Assembly: GCA_963755155.1 (NCBI GenBank)
Contig: CAVWIV010000005.1
Span: 124,001-188,000, forward strand
Length of the DNA stretch: 64,000 nucleotides
Source of the DNA: PALSA-612 sp963755155
GTDB taxonomy: Bacteria; Actinomycetota; Thermoleophilia; Gaiellales; Gaiellaceae
Reading direction: 5' to 3'
Shown: positions 36,252 through 43,361 of the stretch, in pieces
Position numbering within the stretch: position 1 is the stretch's first letter
Layout of the letters: each line of letters begins with the position of its first letter
Made by a program: the position numbers and the translations under genes
Notes under the pieces: generated by a model
What the model saw: only the letters and a program-made list of their open reading frames with translations
Told to the model about the DNA's origin: nothing
Databases searched by the model: none

Positions 36252-38303
36252 CTACTCCTTATCGGATTCGCGGGCCTTCTTCGCGTCCTCGATGAGCTTC
36301 TGCGCAATGTGCGACGGGACTTCCTCGTAGCGCAGGAACGACATGTGGTAGTCGCCGCGCCCGCCCGTAAGCGAGGTGAGCGATTGTGAGTACGTCAGCA
36401 CCTCGGCCATCGGCACCTCGGCCTTGATCGTCGTCACGCCGCCGAGCGGCTCCATCCCGTGCAGCCGGCCGCGCCGCGAGTTGAGATCGCCGTTGACGGC
36501 GCCCACCGCTTCGTCGGGAACGGTCACCTCGAGCTCCATGATCGGCTCGAGCAGCATCGGGTCTGCCTTCTGGTACGCGTCCTTGAAGGCCATGGAGCCC
36601 GCGATCTTGAACGCCATCTCGGAGGAATCGACGTTGTGGTACTGGCCGTCGACCAGCCGCACCGTCACTCCCTGGACGGGCGCGCCCGCAAGCTCGCCGT
36701 GAAGCATGGCTTCCTGGATGCCCTTGTCCACGGCCGGCCGGAAGCCCTGGGGGATGACCCCGCCGACGATCTTGTCGACGAACTCGTAGCCCTCGTGGCC
36801 GGGGCGCGGCTCGAGCACGATCTCGCAGTCACCGAACTGCCCGCGCCCGCCCGTCTGCTTCTTGTACCTCGCCCGCGCCCGCGACTCGGTGCGGATCGTC
36901 TCCAGATAAGGGACGCGCGGCTGGGCGAGGTCGACGTCGACGCCAAACCGCCTGTGCAGCCGGTCGACAGCGACCTCCACGTGCATCTGCGAGAGCCCGG
37001 CCAGCAGCTGCTCGCCGGTCCGCTCGTCGCGGCGGAGGATGAGCGTCGGATCCTCCTCCGAGAGCCTCCTCAGCGACGCGGCGGCCTTGTCCTCGTCGCC
37101 CTTCGCCTTCGGCGTGACCGCAAAGCTCATCACCGGCTCCGGGAAGTCGATCTTCGGCAGCTCGACGGCACGCTCGGCTTCGAGCAGGAGGTCACCGGTC
37201 TGCGTCTCCTTCAGCTTCGACACGGCGCCGATGTCGCCCTCGGCGAACTCGCCCTCCGCAGTGTGCTCCTTCCCTTGCAGCAAGAGCAGGTGGCCAAGAC
37301 GCTCCTTCGCATGAGCGCGGATGTTTGCGAGCGTGGAGTCGGCCTTGATCGGTCCTTTCAACACCCGGAAGAGCGAGATGCGGCCGGCGAACGGGTCGGC
37401 GATGGTCTTGAAGATGAACGCGGCAGCGCCGCTGCCGTCGACCTCGATCGGGGAGCCGCGCTTGGCCGGGGAGGCCACGCCCTCGACGAGCAAGTCGAGC
37501 AGCGCAACCGAGCCGAGGTTCTTTGTCGCGACACCGCAGAGGACCGGGAAGATCTCGCCGCGCGTCATCGCGTCCTTGAGCGCGTGCGCGACCTCTTCCA
37601 CGCCGAGCTCCTCGCCGTCGAGGTACCGCTCCATGAGCCCTTCGTCGGTCTCCACGACGGCGTCGAGCAGCTTCACGCGGTACTCGGCGATGGTGTCGGC
37701 GAGCTCGGCCGGGATCTCGCCCGGCGCGCCTTCCTTTTCGCCCTCCGGGCTCATGTAGGCCTTCATGTGCAGGAGGTCGACGATGCCCGTCAGCTCGTGC
37801 TCCACTCCGATCGGCAGGCACACGGCGACGCAGCGCTTCGAGAACTGCTCTTCGAGCTGGCCTAGCGCGCGGTAGAAGTCGGCCCGCTCGCGGTCGAGCA
37901 TGTTCACGAAGACGACCCGAGCGAGGCCACCCGCTTCCGCCCGCTTCCACACGCGACCTGTGCCCACTTCGACGCCCATCACGGCACTGACCACCACGAG
38001 CGCGCCGTCGGCGACCATCAGCGAGGCGATCGCGTCCCCCTGGAAGCCGGCGTCACCCGGCGTGTCGATGAGGTTGATCTTCCGCTCCTGCCACTCGGCG
38101 TGCGCGAGCGACGCGGACAGCGACATCTGGCGCCGCTGCTCGTCCTCGTCCCAGTCCGTGACGGTGTTGCCGGCCTCGACCGTGCCCAGCCGGTTCGTCG
38201 CGCCCGCCTGGAAGAGCATGGCCTCGACGAGCGACGTCTTTCCCGTTCCACGATGGCCGACGACGGCGACGTTGCGGATCTTTCCCGGATCGAAAGCAGG
38301 CAT
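36252..38303 (-). CDS. Elongation factor G paralogue (EF-G2-like GTPase)
   Basis: A 683-residue, full-length, five-domain EF-G-type GTPase. G1 is VVGHRGTGKTSLVEA and G3 is NLIDTPGDAGF. The G4 motif is NMLD (VVFVNMLDRERADF), with Met in place of the Lys of NKxD. Domains II-V are recognisable: LFRVLKGPIKADSTL, KTVLGGMSE-equivalent EQLLAGLSQMHVEVAVDRL, DKIVGGVIPQGFRPAVDKGI and HGMEPLGGVTTIKAEVPM. Such paralogues exist beside canonical fusA in many actinobacteria. Roles proposed include ribosome rescue, recycling or regulation; here it is unproven. No ribosomal genes are adjacent. Confidence 0.92.
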   Translation of the reverse strand: MPAFDPGKIRNVAVVGHRGTGKTSLVEAMLFQAGATNRLGTVEAGNTVTDWDEDEQRRQMSLSASLAHAEWQERKINLIDTPGDAGFQGDAIASLMVADGALVVVSAVMGVEVGTGRVWKRAEAGGLARVVFVNMLDRERADFYRALGQLEEQFSKRCVAVCLPIGVEHELTGIVDLLHMKAYMSPEGEKEGAPGEIPAELADTIAEYRVKLLDAVVETDEGLMERYLDGEELGVEEVAHALKDAMTRGEIFPVLCGVATKNLGSVALLDLLVEGVASPAKRGSPIEVDGSGAAAFIFKTIADPFAGRISLFRVLKGPIKADSTLANIRAHAKERLGHLLLLQGKEHTAEGEFAEGDIGAVSKLKETQTGDLLLEAERAVELPKIDFPEPVMSFAVTPKAKGDEDKAAASLRRLSEEDPTLILRRDERTGEQLLAGLSQMHVEVAVDRLHRRFGVDVDLAQPRVPYLETIRTESRARARYKKQTGGRGQFGDCEIVLEPRPGHEGYEFVDKIVGGVIPQGFRPAVDKGIQEAMLHGELAGAPVQGVTVRLVDGQYHNVDSSEMAFKIAGSMAFKDAYQKADPMLLEPIMELEVTVPDEAVGAVNGDLNSRRGRLHGMEPLGGVTTIKAEVPMAEVLTYSQSLTSLTGGRGDYHMSFLRYEEVPSHIAQKLIEDAKKARESDKE

Positions 38304-38357
38304 TGGCGGCGAATCCTCCTCGTGGCGAGTGTGCGGCGCCTAGCCTAGCCCGAGTGG

Positions 38358-39140
38358 CTACGCCTGGGACGCGCCTCGCGCGGCCACGCCCGCCAACCGG
38401 GCGCGGAGCCGGAGAATCGCCTTCGTGTGCAGCTGCGAGACGCGGGACTCGGTCACGCCGAGCACCTCTCCGATCTCGCGAAGCGTCAGCTCCTCGTAGT
38501 AGTAGAGGGTGACGACGATCTTCTCGCGCTCAGGCAAGCTCGCGATCGCCTCCGCCATCGCCTCCTTCGTCTCCGTCACGTCGAGGGCGGTGTCCGGCTG
38601 AGGCCCCTCGCGGTCTTCGATCGTGTCGATAAGGGCGATCTGATCGCCGGTCGAGGACGACACGGTCCACAGCTCGTCGAGAGCGGCGATCGAGGAACGT
38701 GAGATGTCGAGCAGGCTCTGATCGAGATCCTCCTCCTCGATGCCGAGCTTCTCGGCGATCTCCTCGTCTGTGGGCGAGCGGTGGAGCTCCGACTCGAGCT
38801 TCGTGATCGCTCGCTCGATCTCGCGGGCACGCGAGCGGACGGAACGCGGCACCCAGTCCATCGCCCGCAGCTCGTCGATGATCGAGCCTTTGATCCTCGC
38901 GATCGCGTACGTTTCGAACTTCACATCCCGATCGGGGTCGTAGCGCTCGATCGCTCCGATCAGGCCGAGCAGGCCGTACGAGACGAGGTCGTTCTCGTCG
39001 ACGTGCGACGGGAGGCCGCTCGAGATGCGGCCGGCGACGAACTTCACGAGCGGCGCGTACGTGAGGATCAGCCGGTCGCGCAGCGCAGCGTCGCCCGATC
39101 TCCGGTACGCATGCCAGAGGGAACGGGTGTCGTCCGCCAC
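38358..39140 (-). CDS. RNA polymerase sigma factor, FliA/WhiG class
   Basis: A 260-residue group 3 sigma factor. Region 2 reads LVSYGLLGLIGAIERYDPDRDVKFETYAIARIKGSIIDELR, a classic WhiG/FliA pattern. Region 3 is SPTDEEIAEKLGIEEEDL. The region 4 HTH is LTLREIGEVLGVTESRVSQLHTKAILRL. No flagellar genes are in the window, so a developmental or envelope-related regulon of WhiG type is as likely as motility. GTG start at 39140. A 58-aa membrane protein lies just upstream on the same strand, 37 bases away. Confidence 0.93.
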   Translation of the reverse strand: MADDTRSLWHAYRRSGDAALRDRLILTYAPLVKFVAGRISSGLPSHVDENDLVSYGLLGLIGAIERYDPDRDVKFETYAIARIKGSIIDELRAMDWVPRSVRSRAREIERAITKLESELHRSPTDEEIAEKLGIEEEDLDQSLLDISRSSIAALDELWTVSSSTGDQIALIDTIEDREGPQPDTALDVTETKEAMAEAIASLPEREKIVVTLYYYEELTLREIGEVLGVTESRVSQLHTKAILRLRARLAGVAARGASQA

Positions 39141-39177
39141 CCCGAGAGAATACGCCGCCTTCCGGCGAACTCTTCTT

Positions 39178-39354
39178 TTATCCGGAGCGCCAGGCGCGAA
39201 GCACGAGTGTCGCCATCCACGCCGCGAGCACGCCGGAGGCGATGAGAATCACCCACTGGTCGGCCTTGTACGCGGCCCAGGCGATGCCGGCCATGATCGC
39301 CGTCAGCAGGAGGAACAGCGCGCCTAGCGCGCGGCGCTGGGACGATCTCGCCAC
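39178..39354 (-). CDS. 58-aa membrane protein upstream of sigma factor
   Basis: Small frame with GTG start: VARSSQRRALGALFLLLTAI, then GIAWAAYKADQWVILIASGVLAAWMATLVLRAWRSG. Two clear transmembrane segments with a short loop (YKADQ) and a positively charged N-terminus place it in the membrane. It precedes the sigma gene on the same strand and may be translated from the same transcript. Function unknown. Confidence 0.6.
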   Translation of the reverse strand: MARSSQRRALGALFLLLTAIMAGIAWAAYKADQWVILIASGVLAAWMATLVLRAWRSG

Positions 39355-39402
39355 GAGGCCAATCTAGCTATCGTGACCTTGCAACCCAGCGTTGACTGGC
39401 GT

Positions 39403-39475
39403 AGGGGCGTAGCTCAATTGGCAGAGCACCGGTCTCCAAAACCGGGGGTTGCAGGTTCGAGTCCTGCCGCCCCTG
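39403..39475 (+). tRNA. tRNA-Trp (CCA)
   Basis: A 73-base cloverleaf. Acceptor AGGGGCG pairs with CGCCCCT and the discriminator is G. The D arm is GCTCAATTGGCAGAGC. The anticodon arm CCGGT-CTCCAAA-ACCGG gives CCA. The T arm GCAGG-TTCGAGT-CCTGC is perfect. CCA tail not encoded. Confidence 0.96.
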
Positions 39476-39480
39476 CTTAG

Positions 39481-39508
39481 CGGCGGAAAGTCTGGCGACT
39501 TTCCGCCG
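39481..39508 (+). terminator. Perfect 12-bp hairpin after tRNA-Trp
   Basis: CGGCGGAAAGTC / GACTTTCCGCCG with loop TGGC, beginning 5 bases after the tRNA end. No T-tract follows. Position and strength suggest transcription termination or 3' processing of the tRNA transcript. Confidence 0.6.
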
Positions 39509-39536
39509 TGAGGGCGGTCTCCGAGAGCCGTAGTGA

Positions 39537-39562
39537 GCCGCGGCCGCCATGTCGGCCGCGGC
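39537..39562. repeat. GC hairpin, left of small-membrane-protein cluster
   Basis: Inverted repeat GCCGCGGCCG / CGGCCGCGGC with loop CCATGT. Nearly the same core and loop recur at 40769-40795, on the far side of three membrane-protein genes. Confidence 0.6.
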
Positions 39563-39648
39563 GGCGATCGGGTCAAACGGCCAGGGTTCTCCTCGAGCGC
39601 CCGAGTCGCGGGACCGCAGCGTTGTCGCGCTTGGACTAAGGTCGCCCG

Positions 39649-40320
39649 ATGCGCTCGGCTTCTCGTCTCGCCGCCGTTCTCATGGTGGTCGCGGTGGTTC
39701 TAGCGAATGTCGCCTTTCTCGGCCTTGGCTCGGTCTTCGAGTACCCCGACATCCTTCAGGAAGACGCCGATGAGATCCTCGCGGCGTTTCGGGACGACGA
39801 AGGAACGATCATCACGCTCTTCGTCCTTCTTGCCCTGTCCGCAGCTCTCCTCGCTCCGATTGCGATCTTGCTCGGCCGTATCGCGGGAAACGAGCTCGGA
39901 CGTTGGTCGATTGGCGTTGGGATCGCAGCTGCGGTGGTCCAAGTAGTCGGCCTGTCCCGCTGGCCGCTGATCGTGCCCTTCCTCGCCGATCGTGAGGACA
40001 CTGACGCGTTCGAAACGATCCATACGGTGCTCGGCCAGGTAGTCGGCGAGACCTTCGGCTACCTGCTAACGGCCACCTGGACGGTGCTCATCATCTATGC
40101 GCTGGGACAGCGCCTCGCCGGGCGGTGGTTCACGTACGTCGGCCTACTTGCGGCAGCACTGATCGCGGTCGGAGTCCTCGTTCCGCTCGACGTGCCCGGG
40201 GCCGATTTCGCCAACTTCGTCGGCTACATCCTCTGGTCGATCTGGCTAGTTGCCTTCGCCGTTCTCATCTGGCGACGGTCACCTGTCGCAGATCTCGCAG
40301 CAGAGCAGCCGGTGACATGA
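39649..40320 (+). CDS. DUF4386-like multi-pass membrane protein
   Basis: A 223-residue protein with about six hydrophobic segments, including SRLAAVLMVVAVVLANVAFLG, ITLFVLLALSAALLAPIAILL, TFGYLLTATWTVLIIYALG and FVGYILWSIWLVAFAVLIW. The segment RWPLIVPFLADREDTDAFETIHTVLGQVVGETFGYL resembles DUF4386 proteins. Codon use and GC are visibly lower than in flanking genes, hinting at recent acquisition. It is the first of three consecutive membrane-protein genes. A weak AAGG ribosome site precedes the ATG. Function unknown. Confidence 0.75.
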   Translation: MRSASRLAAVLMVVAVVLANVAFLGLGSVFEYPDILQEDADEILAAFRDDEGTIITLFVLLALSAALLAPIAILLGRIAGNELGRWSIGVGIAAAVVQVVGLSRWPLIVPFLADREDTDAFETIHTVLGQVVGETFGYLLTATWTVLIIYALGQRLAGRWFTYVGLLAAALIAVGVLVPLDVPGADFANFVGYILWSIWLVAFAVLIWRRSPVADLAAEQPVT

Positions 40321-40339
40321 CACAGGAGGTGAGTTCTTC

Positions 40340-40546
40340 GTGACGCTTATCGCTGCAAGCGGTTTTTGGCTTTGGACGATTCTCGCGATCGTGATCTGGA
40401 TCGCGATCGCATTCTGGCCGGCGCGTGTCGCAGCTCGGAAGGGCCGCAGCTTTCTCGGCTACTTCATCTTCAGCTTGTTCTTCTTTCCAGCAGCTCTGAT
40501 CGTCGCCTACGTGGTATCCGACAAGACGGCGCCGGCAGGCGCGTAA
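40340..40546 (+). CDS. 68-aa two-TM membrane protein
   Basis: GTG start at 40340 with a strong AGGAGGTGAG ribosome site about 12 bases upstream. The sequence TLIAASGFWLWTILAIVIWI begins one segment, and GRSFLGYFIFSLFFFPAALIVAYVVSD the second, joined by a basic loop PARVAARKGR. Similar two-segment proteins often appear near superinfection-exclusion or channel-like peptides, but no family can be named with confidence. Confidence 0.65.
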   Translation: MTLIAASGFWLWTILAIVIWIAIAFWPARVAARKGRSFLGYFIFSLFFFPAALIVAYVVSDKTAPAGA

Positions 40547-40555
40547 GAGCGCCCG

Positions 40556-40759
40556 ATGGCACGTCAGGGTGAAGAGAGCATGGTGCGCCACGTCTTCGTG
40601 ATCGGAGCGACGATCGCCGGGATCATCCTCGCAATCGGTCTCGTCATGATGTTCTTCACGAACGTGGGCGCGCGTTACGGGATCGGAGCTGCGCTCCTCG
40701 CACTAAGCGGCGTGCTGCTCGCCTTTGGTTGGTACTGGGATCGCAAGCACGGGCGGTGA
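40556..40759 (+). CDS. Small two-TM membrane protein
   Basis: Hydrophobic segments VFVIGATIAGIILAIGLVMMFF and GIGAALLALSGVLLAFGWYW end in a basic tail DRKHGR. The ATG at 40556 has no clear ribosome site. The internal ATG at 40580 (MVRHVFVIGATIAG), preceded by AGGGTGAAGAG, is a credible alternative giving 59 residues. It is followed by the hairpin at 40769. Confidence 0.6.
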   Translation: MARQGEESMVRHVFVIGATIAGIILAIGLVMMFFTNVGARYGIGAALLALSGVLLAFGWYWDRKHGR

Positions 40760-40768
40760 GCACAGCCT

Positions 40769-40795
40769 GCCGCGGCCGCACATGGCGGCCGCGGC
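40769..40795. terminator. Bidirectional-type GC hairpin between convergent small genes
   Basis: GCCGCGGCCGC / GCGGCCGCGGC, 11 bp perfect, loop ACATG. It lies after the stop of the 67-aa gene on the plus strand and after the 26-aa peptide gene on the minus strand. Its core matches the hairpin at 39537-39562. Confidence 0.65.
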
Positions 40796-40819
40796 GAAGC
40801 ATCAGATGCGAAAAGGGTG

Positions 40820-40900
40820 CTAGCGGCGTCCGTAGCCGACGCCACCGAAGAGCGCCAGCACGACCAGCACGATGATGAGTACGAGTAGCCATGTAGGCAT
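40820..40900 (-). CDS. 26-aa single-TM peptide
   Basis: ATG at 40900 opens MPTWLLVLIIVLVVLALFGG, closing with VGYGRR: one membrane helix with a short basic end. A strong AGGAGG ribosome site lies about 9 bases upstream of the ATG and a terminator-like hairpin follows the stop. These are good grounds for a real gene despite its size. Tiny hydrophobic proteins with a GYGRR-like end are known but uncharacterised in bacteria. Confidence 0.6.
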   Translation of the reverse strand: MPTWLLVLIIVLVVLALFGGVGYGRR

Positions 40901-40912
40901 TTCTGCAAGCCT

Positions 40913-40931
40913 CCTGTTTCTCGTTAACAGG
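40913..40931 (-). promoter_or_regulatory. Hairpin overlapping ribosome site of the 26-aa gene
   Basis: CCTGTT / AACAGG with a 7-base loop. On the minus strand the second arm (AACAGG) runs into AGG of the AGGAGG ribosome site for the 26-aa peptide. Folding could therefore hide part of that site. This is a structural reading only. Confidence 0.35.
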
Positions 40932-41047
40932 ACAGGAGATGTCTGCCCGTTTTCACGCCTGGACAAACGCGTCTTGCGTACGGACGCCTCCGGGAGTGCC
41001 GCGTTGGGGGATCGTGCGATCCGCTGCGACACCCGATCTCTCATCAC

Positions 41048-41197
41048 ATGAAAGCGCTCACAAAGCGGGAGGGCGGCCAGACGATGGCCGAGTACGCCGT
41101 TGTGCTCGCGCTCCTCACCATCACTGCGGCGGCTGTGTTCACCGCTCTCTCGGGCGGCGTTGCCAACGCGATGACCAGCGTCACCGGCATCGTCTAA
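41048..41197 (+). CDS. Flp/Fap-type pilin subunit
   Basis: A 49-residue protein, MKALTKREGGQTMAEYAVVL then ALLTITAAAVFTALSGGVANAMTSVTGIV. A short basic leader ends in Gly-Gly, followed by QTMAEY with the Glu (+5) and Tyr expected for type IVb Flp pilins processed by a TadV/PilD-type peptidase. A single hydrophobic helix follows. No other tad genes (ATPase, secretin, prepilin peptidase) lie in the window. The stop overlaps the convergent GGxGxD gene by 4 bases. Confidence 0.85.
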   Translation: MKALTKREGGQTMAEYAVVLALLTITAAAVFTALSGGVANAMTSVTGIV

Positions 41198-41931
41198 GGG
41201 CCAGTAAGGGTCGCCGCGGCGGCGGTCCAGCGGAGCTCGGATGCCGTGCACGCATACGTTGGGAGCTGAACACCTAGCTGCACCGAGCCGGTCGCGATGC
41301 CGACGGTCAGCAGGCCAGAGACGACGATCTTGAAGGTCGCGGGACCGACCGCCAACCCCCGCGTCCCGGTCTCCTCGATCGTGAACCGGCCGTCTCGCTG
41401 AACGACCGCGGTCGCGGCGCCGAAGTCGTGCGACCACGTCGTGAGCGGGCCGCCGGGAGGGCTGCACGTGACGTCGATCACCGGAAGGGCGAGCCGTGAG
41501 AGCTCGCCGCCCGACGACACCTCAAACGTCACCAGCTGCCCCTGCGTCGTCCGGCCCCCGTAAAGCCCGGGGACGACGGGGCGTGGCGGCGGAGCGACAG
41601 GATCGGGCGGCACCACCCGCAAGACCTCGCAGTCCCCGAGCACGACGTCGGCGCCGTCAGCCAGAACGACATCCCTGCCTGGGCCGCAGATCGCCGTGTC
41701 ACGCTCACCGTCCCTCAGCGAGAGACGGTCGGCGCCCCGGCCACCGTCGACCACGTCTCGACCGCCGTTGCCGATCAGGACGTCGTTGCCGCCTCGACCC
41801 GAGATCCGATCGGGACCAGCTGTCCCGCGGATCGTCTCGGGTCTATCCGTGCCGACGATGCCCGCCGCGAGCGCCGCGAGCACGAAGACGAGGCTCGCTG
41901 CCACGACGACGGTCATGAAGGCCGCTCTCAC
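41194..41931 (-). CDS. Secreted GGxGxD (hemolysin-type calcium-binding) protein
   Basis: A 245-residue exported protein. Signal peptide MTVVVAASLVFVLAALAAGI is followed by TDRPETIRGTAGPDRISGRGGNDVLIGNGGRDVVDGGRGADRL, a short array of calcium-binding nonapeptides. A later GPGRDVVLADGADVVLGDCE forms a further turn. A proline-rich linker (VVPPDPVAPPPRPVV) leads to a C-terminal beta domain (GLYGGRTTQGQLVTFEVSSGG ... CTASELRWTAAAATL). Structural rather than toxic function is likely, as the array is short and no lytic domain is seen. Confidence 0.85.
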   Translation of the reverse strand: MRAAFMTVVVAASLVFVLAALAAGIVGTDRPETIRGTAGPDRISGRGGNDVLIGNGGRDVVDGGRGADRLSLRDGERDTAICGPGRDVVLADGADVVLGDCEVLRVVPPDPVAPPPRPVVPGLYGGRTTQGQLVTFEVSSGGELSRLALPVIDVTCSPPGGPLTTWSHDFGAATAVVQRDGRFTIEETGTRGLAVGPATFKIVVSGLLTVGIATGSVQLGVQLPTYACTASELRWTAAAATLTGP

Positions 41932-41972
41932 GGAACGGTCTCGATGCTAACCCCGGTTCACTCCTGCGAGGG

Positions 41973-42524
41973 ATGCGAATCGCGCTGCGCCGCGCTACTA
42001 CGAGACAGGTGGCACGTATCACGATCCTTCTGTGCACCGCGGTCGTGGTGGTGGCGTTCGCCGGCGGCGCCGGGGCGTCGGGTGGCGCCGCGCGCATCGC
42101 GTCGCTCGAGACGCAAGTGCTGGCGCGGATCAATGCGCTGCGCGAGTCGAGCGGCGCGGCCCCGCTCAGGCTGCAACCCGGCCTCGTGCGGGCGGCCGAG
42201 CGGCACTCGCACGAGATGGTGCGGAACGGCTACTTCGGGCACGACTCTGCGGACGGATCGAGCTTCCGGACGAGGATCGCGGACACGTACGGCCGTCTCA
42301 CGAACGGCCGCTGGCACGTCGCCGAGAACCTTGCCTGGCGAGCGGGCGATGCCGGGGCCTCCGCCGTCATGTCGCAGTGGCTCGCCAGCGAGTTTCACCG
42401 GGCGAACCTCCTCGATCCGCGCTTCAGGCACGCCGGCATCGCCGCTGTGCGGACTCCACGAGCGGCAGGCGTCTTCGGCGGCCGGGCGGTCACCGTGGTC
42501 ACGCTCGACCTCGGCCGCCGCTAG
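41973..42524 (+). CDS. Secreted CAP-domain (SCP/PR1-like) protein
   Basis: A 183-residue exported CAP-superfamily protein. Signal peptide ITILLCTAVVVVAFAGGAGA precedes the domain. LETQVLARINALRESSGAAPLRL and LVRAAERHSHEMVRNGYFGHDS carry the CAP His residues. WHVAENLAWRAG supplies HVAEN. MSQWLASEFHRANLLDPRFRHAGIAAV is the standard CAP ending. Bacterial members are wall-associated, with varied ligand binding. It is divergent from the GGxGxD gene by 41 bases and followed by other secreted proteins. Confidence 0.92.
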   Translation: MRIALRRATTRQVARITILLCTAVVVVAFAGGAGASGGAARIASLETQVLARINALRESSGAAPLRLQPGLVRAAERHSHEMVRNGYFGHDSADGSSFRTRIADTYGRLTNGRWHVAENLAWRAGDAGASAVMSQWLASEFHRANLLDPRFRHAGIAAVRTPRAAGVFGGRAVTVVTLDLGRR

Positions 42525-42545
42525 GCGTACTAAGATCAAGCCATC

Positions 42546-43337
42546 GTGTCGCGACGAACCGTTGCGGTCGCGTTAGTTGCCGGAGCCGCGCTCGCGGGCG
42601 TCTCGTCTGCTGCGGTCTCGGTGAACGTGAAGCTCACGGTCACCGTCGTCGGACAGGGCACGGTCACGAGCGCGCCCAAGGGCATCGTCTGTCCGAAGGC
42701 GTGCGCGAAGGCGTTCGCAAAGGGGAAGTCCGTGAAGCTCACCGCCAGGGCGAAGGCCGGCTGGCGCTTCACGCGCTGGACGGGAGCGTGCGCGAAGGCC
42801 AAGTCGGCCTGCACGCTCAAGCTCACTGCTGCAAAAAAGGCGGGAGCGGCCTTTACGGCGATTCCTCCGCCTCCGCCGCCTCCTCCGCCGCCGACGTTCA
42901 CGCCGCAGACGCTCGCCGGCAATTGGAACGGCACGTGGCGCAACGAGACGTTCGGCTCTTCCGGCTCGGCGAGGATCGTCTTGACCGTGACGAGCCCGAC
43001 GACGTTCACGTTCGCTTCGAACTTCGGCGGCAACGTCTTCGGCTGCGCGTCACCGCCGGACGCAACGGGCACCATCACCCAGGGCACGGGCGCGAACACA
43101 TGGAGCGCGGAAGGGTTCAACGTCGACATCACGACGCCGATCGGCGGCAAGGTCGTGCTCACGTACCTATTCGCGTCGAGCTCGCTGACCGGTACCGGCC
43201 AGTCCGGCTGCAATCCCGACATCACCTGGCGCATGACGTCGGGGACGTTCGCCGGCAACACGTTCACGGGCCGGATCGAGATCTTCTACCAGGGCTCGTC
43301 GTTCGCCACGAGCGTCCTCTCACTCACCCGAGGCTAA
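42546..43337 (+). CDS. Secreted protein: Cys-rich InlB-B-like repeat, polyproline linker, beta domain
   Basis: A 263-residue exported protein, GTG start. A signal peptide (residues 1-22) is followed by one InlB-B-type repeat (about 30-102) with four cysteines in the pattern CPKAC...WTGACAKAKSACTL. Ten consecutive prolines (about 109-118) link it to a C-terminal domain NWNGTWRNETFGSSGSARIVL, likely a beta sandwich, with cysteines at CASPP and GCNPD. The repeat is the same type as the two at the end of the next gene. Probably an envelope or extracellular binding protein. Confidence 0.8.
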   Translation: MSRRTVAVALVAGAALAGVSSAAVSVNVKLTVTVVGQGTVTSAPKGIVCPKACAKAFAKGKSVKLTARAKAGWRFTRWTGACAKAKSACTLKLTAAKKAGAAFTAIPPPPPPPPPPTFTPQTLAGNWNGTWRNETFGSSGSARIVLTVTSPTTFTFASNFGGNVFGCASPPDATGTITQGTGANTWSAEGFNVDITTPIGGKVVLTYLFASSSLTGTGQSGCNPDITWRMTSGTFAGNTFTGRIEIFYQGSSFATSVLSLTRG

Positions 43338-43361
43338 CCCGCCTGAGCTAGCCTGTCGCCG

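Noticed and set aside
41194..41931. RTX toxin
   Set aside because: Only a short GGxGxD array and no lytic or type I secretion partner; a structural secreted protein is more likely.
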